From NCBI GenBank assembly GCA_017455205.1, contig JAFTBM010000036.1, positions 1 through 39,432 of the forward strand: a stretch of DNA of 39,432 nt. The letters run 5' to 3'. The stretch comes from Bacteroidales bacterium. GTDB lineage: Bacteria > Bacteroidota > Bacteroidia > Bacteroidales > P3. A program made the translations under genes and the position numbers. The notes under the pieces were generated by a model. It was given only the letters and a program-made list of their open reading frames with translations. It searched no databases and was not told where the DNA came from. Of this stretch, positions 7,093 through 14,756 are shown piece after piece. Numbering within the stretch: the stretch's first letter is position 1; each line of letters begins with the position of its first letter.

Positions 7093-8199
7093 TTAATATT
7101 CAATTCCGTTGGAGGTACACCATTGCTGAGAGGGTTTGTCGCCCAGGCGGGCTGCACGCTTGTAGTTGGCACGTGCCTTGGTGGGCTGCTTTTTGATGGC
7201 GTAGAGTTCGGCGATGCAACGGTAGGTCTCGCCATCGGTTCGGTCGCGCTCTGTGGCTTTCTGGTAGTTGGATATGGCTTTCTGGTACTCCTTCATGGCG
7301 ACATACGTACGCCCGAGCAATCGGTAGGCTTCGGCCAGGTCGGGTGCCTTGCCGATGGCTTTGCGATATTGCTCCACGGCACGGCGGTATTCTCCCCGCT
7401 CGTAGTAGATATCGCCCAGCCGGTTGTAGGCATTGACGTAGCCGCTGTCGAGTGCGATGACCCTTTCGAGGCACTCGATGGCTCCTTCGGTCTCCTCTTT
7501 GAGCAGGAAAGCCCAGCCGAGGCAGTAGTGGAGTTTGATGGATTGGCGATGTTCTTTCAAGCCGCCGCGCAGGACGTTGATGGCCAAGTCGGCCTTGTTG
7601 CGGTAGCAGTAGAGTGAGCCGAGGTTGAAGCAGGCATCGACGTTGTGAGGGTCGAGCTGCATGGCCTTGCGGAAAGCCTGCGTGGCACCGTTGTCGTCGC
7701 CACGGCGGAAAAGCACTATACCCTTGGCGTTCTGTGCGCGAGCCGACTGCGGGTCGGCGGCCTCGGCACGTTTGGCCCAGGTGAGGGCGTTGGTGAGTTC
7801 ATTGCCCTCGCAGGCTGATAGGGCAAGCGTGGCCATGGCCGAGGCGAGCACGCTGCGCTGCTCCTTTTCTGCCAGCTCCACAGCCTTTTCGGCCGCCGTG
7901 CGGGCATCGGCCCAATGGCGGAGTTCGGCGTGGCAAGCGGCGAGGTGAGCCATGACGGAGGCACTGCTGTCGGCCCTGGCCAGCCACTGTGCGGCCTCGC
8001 CGTAGTGCTCGGCTTGCTCAAGGAGCATGCCCAGCCTTGCACGTGCCTCTACATTGCTGTCGGCGGCCTGTCGGTAATAGCCTTCGGCAGTCTCGAGCAG
8101 CCCCTTGGCCTCGGCCTTAATGCCTTTTTCCACCAAGCCTTGTGCCTGACTCATGCAGCCGCCGAGGAGAGCGAGTATAATGAGTGCCATTCGTTTCAT
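7093..8199 (-). CDS. Tetratricopeptide-repeat lipoprotein/exported protein
   Basis: The protein has 368 residues from the ATG at 8199. The frame is open back to 8262, but starting at 8199 puts a proper signal sequence first (MKRMALIILALLGGCMSQAQ), with either a lipobox at Cys15 or cleavage after SQAQ. The rest is a string of 34-residue TPR units, clearest in the second half (ARAQNAKGIVLFRRGDDNGA, DACFNLGSLYCYRNKAD, YNRLGDIYYERGEYRRA, YRLLGRTYVAMKEYQKA). TPR units form a helical scaffold for protein-protein contact. The first gene of this leftward stretch, it faces asd across a long intergenic region. The specific partner is unknown. Confidence 0.85.
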   Translation of the reverse strand: MKRMALIILALLGGCMSQAQGLVEKGIKAEAKGLLETAEGYYRQAADSNVEARARLGMLLEQAEHYGEAAQWLARADSSASVMAHLAACHAELRHWADARTAAEKAVELAEKEQRSVLASAMATLALSACEGNELTNALTWAKRAEAADPQSARAQNAKGIVLFRRGDDNGATQAFRKAMQLDPHNVDACFNLGSLYCYRNKADLAINVLRGGLKEHRQSIKLHYCLGWAFLLKEETEGAIECLERVIALDSGYVNAYNRLGDIYYERGEYRRAVEQYRKAIGKAPDLAEAYRLLGRTYVAMKEYQKAISNYQKATERDRTDGETYRCIAELYAIKKQPTKARANYKRAARLGDKPSQQWCTSNGIEY

Positions 8200-8262
8200 C
8201 ACCACCCTATAACGCCCCCACTGCGCTTTTATTGCCCCACCCCTGCCCTTTTCCGTCTGCAC

Positions 8263-8696
8263 CCCTTCAAAAAGGTGCAGAAAGTTCGGAACACCACAGA
8301 ATGCGCTGAAAAACAGCGGGTTGTGTGATTCCTGATGAATGTTTATGTAAGTCGCTGATTGTTAGCATTTTGTTAGGCCGTTCTTCAATCGTTCTTCAAT
8401 CGTTCTTCAATCGTTCTTCAATAGGTGATTGAAGAACGATTGAAAAACGATTGATTTTCAATTGGTCATCGGAGCAAGAAAAATGGAGGAATTTGGACGG
8501 GCGGAACGGGGCAGGCTGGAGAGGGATGGGGAGAAAAATAAGTGCAATGCAATACACTAAACGGCGGGGGGCAGCGTTAGAGACTTATTGAAAGTTATGT
8601 GGGTGCGAGGAAATCATTGTGCGGGTGCGAAGACGGTGGGGTGAGCAATGGATGGAGGATGCGACATTGAATCAATAACCTAATCATAGAAAGAAG
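8263..8696. other. Divergent intergenic region with repeat hairpin
   Basis: This region separates the leftward TPR gene (start at 8199) from the rightward asd gene (8697). It holds the 11-bp inverted repeat cluster at 8379-8454 and otherwise no coding frame. No full TTTG/TAnnTTTG promoter was found for asd; an AGAAAGAAG purine run precedes its ATG. Confidence 0.6.
8379..8454. repeat. 11-bp direct and inverted repeat cluster, unit CGTTCTTCAAT
   Basis: Four perfect head-to-tail copies of CGTTCTTCAAT occupy 8379-8422. After a 5-base loop (AGGTG) comes the reverse complement ATTGAAGAACG (8428-8438), then ATTGAAAAACG (8439-8449, one change) and a partial ATTGA (8450-8454). Transcribed from either strand, the two arms would form a long hairpin; as DNA, the units lie one helical turn apart. 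The cluster sits between divergent genes. Confidence 0.9.
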
Positions 8697-9704
8697 ATGA
8701 AGATAGCGATTGTTGGGGTTACGGGACTGGTGGGACGGGAGATGATGCAGGTGCTGCAGCTGCACGGCTTTGGGGAGGTGGAGTTGGTAGGGGCGGCATC
8801 GCCGCGAAGTGTGGGGAACGCGCTGGCTTGGAATGGCGGCTTGCAGCAGGTGGTGAGCGTGGAGGATGCCATTGCGGCTCGGCCCGACTATGCACTGTTT
8901 TCGGCTGGGGCGGCGGTCTCGCGCGAATACGCACCGAGGTTTGCCGAGGTGGGGACGACGGTGATCGACAACTCGTCGGCGTGGCGGAAAGAGGTGGGGG
9001 TACCGCTGGTGGTGCCAGAGGTGAATATGGACACGGTGAAGCCCACCAACCGCCTTATAGCCAATCCCAATTGCTCGACGATACAGATGGTGCTGGCACT
9101 CTCGGCTGTGGAGCGTCGGTACGGCATACGGAGGCTGGTGGTTTCGACCTACCAAAGCGTCAGTGGGACGGGTATGAAGGCCGTGCACCAGCTGGAGCTT
9201 GAGGAGCGCGATGCGATGAAGTATGTGGATCGGAGGGCGATGATGGCCTATGAATATGAGATTCACCGCAACGTCATTCCGCAGGGGGGAGATTTCCAGG
9301 ACGACGGCTACACCACCGAGGAGCAGAAGTTGGTGGACGAGACGCGGAAGATCTATGGCGACTACGACATAGCGATTACGGCCACGGTGGCACGGGTGCC
9401 AGTGGAGCGCGGACACAGCGAGTCGGTGAACGTGGAGCTGCGACGCGAGTTTGAGATGGAGGAGGTGCGGCAGTTGATTGGCACGACCCCCGGCGTGTGC
9501 CTGTTCGACAACCCCGCTGGATCCATCTACCCCATGCCCTGCCTCACGTCCCACCAAGATAAGGTGTTTGTCGGACGCTTGCGGCGCGACAATTCGCAGC
9601 CCAATAGTTTCAACCTATGGATCGTGGCCGACAACCTGCGCAAGGGTGCGGCCACCAACGCGGTGCAGATCATGGAGCAACTGATTGCCCGAAAGAAGAA
9701 ATAG
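8697..9704 (+). CDS. asd: Aspartate-semialdehyde dehydrogenase
   Basis: The protein has 335 residues, the usual length. It reduces aspartyl phosphate to aspartate semialdehyde with NADPH, the branch point to lysine, diaminopimelate, threonine and methionine. The Rossmann start KIAIVGVTGLVGREMM is at residues 2-17. The catalytic cysteine is Cys126 in IANPNCSTIQ, and the substrate-binding segment RVPVERGHSESVNVEL lies near residue 235. It is followed after 9 bases by gldH, suggesting co-transcription, although the two functions are unrelated. Confidence 0.95.
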   Translation: MKIAIVGVTGLVGREMMQVLQLHGFGEVELVGAASPRSVGNALAWNGGLQQVVSVEDAIAARPDYALFSAGAAVSREYAPRFAEVGTTVIDNSSAWRKEVGVPLVVPEVNMDTVKPTNRLIANPNCSTIQMVLALSAVERRYGIRRLVVSTYQSVSGTGMKAVHQLELEERDAMKYVDRRAMMAYEYEIHRNVIPQGGDFQDDGYTTEEQKLVDETRKIYGDYDIAITATVARVPVERGHSESVNVELRREFEMEEVRQLIGTTPGVCLFDNPAGSIYPMPCLTSHQDKVFVGRLRRDNSQPNSFNLWIVADNLRKGAATNAVQIMEQLIARKKK

Positions 9705-9713
9705 ACAACCGAT

Positions 9714-10229
9714 ATGAAAGAGAGATTTTTGACGCGATATAAAGGTAGGCTGCTACGTACAGCGGCGATGATGGGGCTGCTGGTAGCGGTGGCCTCCTGC
9801 GGACGGAAGACGGTGGTCGACGAGGAGCACACGTTTGCACACAACGTGTGGAACAGGTTCACGCCCGAACACTTCGAGGCGGCTGTGCCCGACAACGAAG
9901 CCTTCTACAACTTCGACTTAAGCACTTCGGTGGACACGGCACTTTTCCGCTACGAAAGCCTACCGCTGACGGTGAAGATCTACGGGGCGCAAGGTGAGCA
10001 CCGCATGTTCTACGCCGAGATACCGCTCAAAAAAGAGGGTCGGTGGCGAGGGGAGATGGTGGAAGGCTATCGGGTGGTGGTGCATCGGGTGAAAGCCATG
10101 TTCAGCTTCAATGCTGCGGGCGACTACCGCATCGACATCGGACAAGCTACCTCACAATACGACCTCGAAGGGGTGCACTCGATAGGTCTGCACATCGTGC
10201 GGGCGAAAATGGACTACGACATGGATTAG
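9714..10229 (+). CDS. gldH: Gliding motility / type IX secretion lipoprotein GldH
   Basis: The protein has 171 residues. The N-terminus carries a hydrophobic segment and a lipobox VASC with Cys29. The body matches the GldH family: an FNFxLxxS-like segment (YNFDLSTSVDTA) near residue 65, and near the C-terminus ATSQYDLEGVHSIGLHIVRA. In flavobacteria GldH is needed for gliding and supports the type IX secretion machinery; it is also conserved in non-gliding Bacteroidales. Its presence with gldD (31068-31655) supports a type IX secretion background. A later ATG (Met19 or Met20) could be the true start, as the stretch before the hydrophobic segment is long. Confidence 0.8.
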   Translation: MKERFLTRYKGRLLRTAAMMGLLVAVASCGRKTVVDEEHTFAHNVWNRFTPEHFEAAVPDNEAFYNFDLSTSVDTALFRYESLPLTVKIYGAQGEHRMFYAEIPLKKEGRWRGEMVEGYRVVVHRVKAMFSFNAAGDYRIDIGQATSQYDLEGVHSIGLHIVRAKMDYDMD

Positions 10230-10294
10230 CCGCTGGTTGTCCTTCGCCGAAGACCCTCCCACGCGAGGCATCCGCAACCCACCGCAGCCGAAGC

Positions 10295-12121
10295 ATGATA
10301 GACGCAACAATCAACCCCAACATAGCGCACATCGCACTGAAGCTGAAGACCCTGCCCGAGAGCCCAGGAGTCTACCAGCACTTGGATGCCGAGGGTCGGG
10401 TAATCTACGTGGGCAAGGCGCGAAACCTGCAACGGCGGGTGAGCAGCTACTTTTCACACTACGAAGAGAAGAGCGCGAAGATCAAGATGCTGGTGCGCTC
10501 GGTGCACGACATACGGGTCACGGTGGTAGCCACCGAGGTGGATGCCTTGCTGCTGGAAAACAGCCTCATCAAGCGCTACCAGCCACGCTACAACTCGATG
10601 CTCAAGGACGACAAGAGCTACCCCTACCTTGTGCTGACTGCCGAGACGTATCCACGGCTGCTCTTCACGCGTGGCCACAGCCTCAAAGGCCAATACTTCG
10701 GGCCCTACCCCAACGGGCGAATACTGCGCGAGCTGCAGGGGATTATCCGCCAGCTGTTTCAATATCGCACATGCAACACCATGGGTCGCCGCCCCTGCAT
10801 GAAGCACCAGATAGGGCTCTGCGCTGCTCCCTGCGCTGGGCTTCAGAGCCACGAGGAATACCTGGCCACGATTGAGGACATCCGCCGCATACTGAAAGGC
10901 GACTTCGGCGACATCGTGGAGGGGATGAAGGAGCGGATGTATACCTTGGCTCAAGAGTTGCGGTTCGAGGAGGCCGAGGGGGTGAAGCGGAAGATACACC
11001 TGCTCGAGGAGTACCAGAGCCGCTCAACGGTGGTGGATACCAACGTCAGGGATATCGACGTGGTGAGCATCGTCAGCGATGAGCGGTATGCCTACGTGAA
11101 CATGATGCGCATCAAGCGTGGAGCCATCATCTACAGCATCAGCCATGAGATAAAGAAGCAGCTGGACGAAAGCGACAGCGAGATACTGGCCACAGCCATT
11201 CCGATGCTGCACGAGCAGACAGAGAGCACGGCCACAGAGGTGGTGGTGCCGATGGCAGTGCCAGAATTGCCCGAGGCCTACCTGCGGCAGACTGCCGATC
11301 CGCGGGGCGACCGCCGCAAGCTGCTCGAACTCTCGATGCGCAATGTGGAGAGCTACCAGAAGCAGTGTCGCCACCAGCGAGCACTGACCCAGGGCGATGC
11401 AGCCCCACAGGCTGTGAAACTCCTCGAGCGGCTGCAGAAAGCCTTGGGCTTGCCACAGCTGCCGATGAACATCGAGTGCTTCGACAACTCCAACATACAG
11501 GGAGCTTACCCAGTGGCGGGCATGGTGCGCTTCACGGCGGGTAAGCCCAACCGCAAAGAGTATCGCAAGTTCAACATTCGGACGGTGGAGGGGCCCGACG
11601 ACTACGCCTCGATGGGCGAGGTGATTGCTCGGCGCTACAAGCGGCTATGCGAAGAGGGGCATCCACTGCCCGAGCTGCTGATAGTGGATGGCGGTGCGGG
11701 GCAGATGGAGGTGGCGCGCCGTGTGCTCCGCGAGGAGTTGCACCTATCCATCCCCATCGCTGGCCTGGCCAAAGACGACCGACACCGCACGGGCGAACTG
11801 CTCTGCCTCGACGAGGCCACGGGCGAGGTGCGAGTGGTCGGCCTCAAGCCCACCGACCCTCTGTTCCACCTGCTGGAACAAATCCAAAACGAGGTGCATC
11901 GCTTTGCCATCAGCTTCCACAAAGAGAAACGCAGCAAGGGAACCTTCCGCACCACGCTGACCGATGTGCCGGGTATCGGCGAGAAGACGGCTCACGACCT
12001 GCTGCTGCGCTTCGGCAGCGTGAAGCAAATCGAGCGGCTGACGGAGGACGACCTAGCCTCGGCCATCGGCCCTGCCAAAGCGGCATTGCTCTATGCCCAC
12101 CTGCACGGCACATCCGCATGA
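10295..12121 (+). CDS. uvrC: UvrABC excinuclease subunit C
   Basis: The protein has 608 residues from the ATG at 10295; the open frame extends upstream into gldH, but family length and the N-terminal domain favour this start. UvrC makes both incisions in nucleotide excision repair. The GIY-YIG nuclease is at the N-terminus (PGVYQHL near 24-30, VIYVGKARNL near 37-45). A UVR helix pair follows near residue 210 (QELRFEEAEGVKRKI). The RNase H-like second nuclease has IECFDNSNIQG and LLIVDGGAGQME, and the C-terminus carries helix-hairpin-helix DNA binding (DVPGIGEKTAHDLLLRFG). All domains are intact. It lies 65 bases after gldH. Confidence 0.95.
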   Translation: MIDATINPNIAHIALKLKTLPESPGVYQHLDAEGRVIYVGKARNLQRRVSSYFSHYEEKSAKIKMLVRSVHDIRVTVVATEVDALLLENSLIKRYQPRYNSMLKDDKSYPYLVLTAETYPRLLFTRGHSLKGQYFGPYPNGRILRELQGIIRQLFQYRTCNTMGRRPCMKHQIGLCAAPCAGLQSHEEYLATIEDIRRILKGDFGDIVEGMKERMYTLAQELRFEEAEGVKRKIHLLEEYQSRSTVVDTNVRDIDVVSIVSDERYAYVNMMRIKRGAIIYSISHEIKKQLDESDSEILATAIPMLHEQTESTATEVVVPMAVPELPEAYLRQTADPRGDRRKLLELSMRNVESYQKQCRHQRALTQGDAAPQAVKLLERLQKALGLPQLPMNIECFDNSNIQGAYPVAGMVRFTAGKPNRKEYRKFNIRTVEGPDDYASMGEVIARRYKRLCEEGHPLPELLIVDGGAGQMEVARRVLREELHLSIPIAGLAKDDRHRTGELLCLDEATGEVRVVGLKPTDPLFHLLEQIQNEVHRFAISFHKEKRSKGTFRTTLTDVPGIGEKTAHDLLLRFGSVKQIERLTEDDLASAIGPAKAALLYAHLHGTSA

Positions 12122-12271
12122 CCCCACATTGCCTGACTTGGATGGTTCGCATCACGTCCGTGTTACGTCCTACAAAATCCTGGCGGTCATACGGCGAAAA
12201 TCCAGTGGCGATACTGCGATGGTAGCAAACACAGCAACAGACATACCCCAAGGACAACCTTGAAGGTCGCC

Positions 12272-13549
12272 CTAATACAAAAAGTTATTGTAGGGGTAGC
12301 GCAGGGCGTGGATGCGGCTCACCTCGTCGTAGAGCATCGTGCGCAGGGCATCGATATTCTCCCTGCGGGCTGCGGAGATAAAGATTGACTTGCCCTGCTT
12401 GGCCATCCAGCTTTCCTGCAACATAGCGAGGGGGTAGTTGGCGGTGGTCCTCGGGGCAAGGTCGTCGGGCGGGAGTTCGGTGTAAGTATAGGCATCAATC
12501 TTGTTGAAAACAAGGATGGTCGGTTTATCAGCCGCACCGATTTCAGCGAGCGTCCGCGAGACAGCCTCAATCTGCTCCTCGTAGGTGGGGTGGGAAATAT
12601 CCACCACGTGGAGCAGGAGGTCGGCCTCCACCACCTCGTCGAGGGTGGACTTGAAGCTTTCCACCAGCTGTGTGGGGAGCTTGCGGATAAAGCCGACGGT
12701 GTCGGTCAGCAGGAACGGGAGGTTGGCGATGACCACCTTGCGAACCGTGGTGTCGAGAGTGGCGAAAAGCTTGTTCTCGGCGAAGACATCGCTTTTGGAG
12801 AGGAGGTTCATGAGGGTAGACTTCCCCACGTTGGTATAGCCCACCAGTGCCACCCTGACCATGCTTTCGCGGCTCTTGCGCTGGAGAACCTTCTGCCTAT
12901 CGATGGCGGCGAGTTGCTCTTTGAGCAGGGAAATCTTCTCCTTGATAAGTCGGCGGTCGGTTTCAATTTGAGTTTCACCTGGGCCACGCATACCTATACC
13001 GCCCCGCTGCCGCTCCAGGTGGGTCCACATCCGCGTCAGCCGTGGTAGCATATATTGCAGCTGGGCCAACTCCACCTGCTTCTTGGCCACCGAGGTGCGA
13101 GCACGACTGGCGAAGATATCGAGGATGAGGGTAGTGCGGTCGAGGATGCGGCATTCCAGCTCCTTTTCTAAATTTCGCAACTGCACGGGCGAAAGCTCAT
13201 CATCCACTACCACAAGGTCAGCTTCCAATGCTTGGCGGTACTCTTTCAACTCGTCCAGCTTGCCGCTTCCAACGTAGGTACGCGAGTCGGGGCGGTCAAG
13301 CTTCTGCACCACGCGCTTGACTTCAACGCCACCTGCTGTGGTGAGCAGAAAAGCCAGCTCGTCGAGGTATTCCGAGGTCTGATCCATCGTCTGCCCGCTG
13401 CCACAGATAGCCACCAGTATAGCCCGCTCGGGTTGCACCTCGGTGCTGATAGTGTTGCGCTCTTGTGGCGTAGGCCGTTTGGGGGGACGCTCCTCAATGT
13501 CGGTGGTGGTGTTACGCCACTTGCCTTTATTCGTCTTCCAGGTGGGCAT
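12272..13549 (-). CDS. hflX: Ribosome-associated GTPase HflX
   Basis: The protein has 425 residues. The N-terminal HflX domain has the segment TYVGSGKLDEL (91-101) and the glycine-rich linker RGGIGMRGPGETQIETDRR (182-200). The GTPase domain shows G1 GYTNVGKST (237-245), G3 DTVGF (283-287) and G4 NKID (349-352). HflX binds the 50S subunit and splits stalled or stressed ribosomes. The start overlaps the end of the upstream glycosyltransferase gene by 23 bases, so the two are probably translated from the same message. It converges with uvrC across a 150-base gap in which no clear terminator was seen. Confidence 0.95.
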   Translation of the reverse strand: MPTWKTNKGKWRNTTTDIEERPPKRPTPQERNTISTEVQPERAILVAICGSGQTMDQTSEYLDELAFLLTTAGGVEVKRVVQKLDRPDSRTYVGSGKLDELKEYRQALEADLVVVDDELSPVQLRNLEKELECRILDRTTLILDIFASRARTSVAKKQVELAQLQYMLPRLTRMWTHLERQRGGIGMRGPGETQIETDRRLIKEKISLLKEQLAAIDRQKVLQRKSRESMVRVALVGYTNVGKSTLMNLLSKSDVFAENKLFATLDTTVRKVVIANLPFLLTDTVGFIRKLPTQLVESFKSTLDEVVEADLLLHVVDISHPTYEEQIEAVSRTLAEIGAADKPTILVFNKIDAYTYTELPPDDLAPRTTANYPLAMLQESWMAKQGKSIFISAARRENIDALRTMLYDEVSRIHALRYPYNNFLY

Positions 13550-14738
13550 CGAGAACTTGCTTATGGTGGGTTATAGCATCGGAGAACACCCGCTCGAGCG
13601 GACGGCAGGCTGCATCCCACGAGAAGTGTTCCTTGACGAAGGTCAAGGCGCCCTCCGCCATTGCTGCAGCAGCTTCGGGATGGTCGAGCAGCGTGCAAAT
13701 GTGGTCGGCCAGTTCCTCCTTGGTGTTTCCCAGCAGCAGATGCTTACCATCCTGGGCCTCGAGGGCAGCATTGGCCAGCGGCGTGGTTACACAGGGTACA
13801 CCCATAGCCATAGCCTCCAGCAACTTATTTTGCAGGCCAGAGCCGAGTCGCATAGGGGCGACAAAAACCTTTGACGAGGCGTAGAACGCTCGGATATCAT
13901 CCACCGACCCTGTAACCGACACCCTCTCGCAAGCCAGTTTGCGTACCGAGGGCTTGGGCGTAGCTCCCGCCAGCACCACTCTTGCCTCGGGATAGCGTTT
14001 CCACACCAAAGGCATCACCTCCTTGACCAGGAAACGTGCCGCATCGACATTGGGAGTGTACTGCATATTGCCACAGAAGACTACGGCGAACTCCTTCTTT
14101 GTCTCTGACATCGGGTGGAAACGGTCAAAGTCTACACCATTGCGCACTATCTGTATAGTTCCGCCGTTGCGGTGTGGGATGGCGTCGCGGTCGGTCTCGG
14201 AGATGATAGTCAGCCCATCGAATATCTTGAAGGCGTTGTACTCAGACGACCGCAGCATCTTAAACTCGAAGTGAAGCACATAGTGCATCAGCCCACGCGA
14301 TTGCTCCATGCGCCGCTCCACATTCTTCGAGAGGGCATCTTGGAAATCCATCACCTTGGGCTGCTCGCAGCGTGCCACAAGTGGCATAGTGCGTACCATT
14401 TGGCTGTAGACCACATCGGGCTCTACCCTCCGAACAAACGCCTTGCAGCGGCGCTTGGCACGGGAAGTACTCCAGTAGCCTATCTGCAGCGATTTGGAAG
14501 CAAACCAGTTGCGCATCATATTCAAACCACACGTCAATCGGTTGAGCACCTCCACCTCAATGTCCTTGCAATAGGGTGCCAGTGCTTCGCGCTGCTCGGC
14601 CACCACTTTGCAGTGGCTCACGCAGAAGAGGTACACCTCATGCTGCTTGGAGAGCTCCACTATCTGGTGGTAGGCACGCAGCTTGTCCCCTTTCTCTATC
14701 GGGAAGGGAAATCTTGGCAACACAACAACTATCTTCAT
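13527..14738 (-). CDS. Glycosyltransferase, GT4 family
   Basis: The protein has 403 residues and a GT-B fold. The N-terminal half begins KIVVVLPRFPFPIEKGDKLR, a start typical of GT4 enzymes. The C-terminal donor-binding half has VVFCGNMQYTPNVDAARFL (about 225-245) and APMRLGSGLQNKLLEAMAMGVPCVTT (about 312-337), in which the acidic residue of the E-x7-E-like motif contacts the nucleotide sugar. It probably adds a sugar in surface polysaccharide or LPS synthesis; donor and acceptor cannot be told. It lies 18 bases after parC and overlaps hflX by 23 bases. Confidence 0.85.
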   Translation of the reverse strand: MKIVVVLPRFPFPIEKGDKLRAYHQIVELSKQHEVYLFCVSHCKVVAEQREALAPYCKDIEVEVLNRLTCGLNMMRNWFASKSLQIGYWSTSRAKRRCKAFVRRVEPDVVYSQMVRTMPLVARCEQPKVMDFQDALSKNVERRMEQSRGLMHYVLHFEFKMLRSSEYNAFKIFDGLTIISETDRDAIPHRNGGTIQIVRNGVDFDRFHPMSETKKEFAVVFCGNMQYTPNVDAARFLVKEVMPLVWKRYPEARVVLAGATPKPSVRKLACERVSVTGSVDDIRAFYASSKVFVAPMRLGSGLQNKLLEAMAMGVPCVTTPLANAALEAQDGKHLLLGNTKEELADHICTLLDHPEAAAAMAEGALTFVKEHFSWDAACRPLERVFSDAITHHKQVLDAHLEDE

Positions 14739-14756
14739 GCTTATCTCTATTTCCAG

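Noticed and set aside
12122-12271. Terminator between uvrC and hflX
   Set aside because: Only a weak ACCTT/AAGGT palindrome with no T run was visible; not enough to call.
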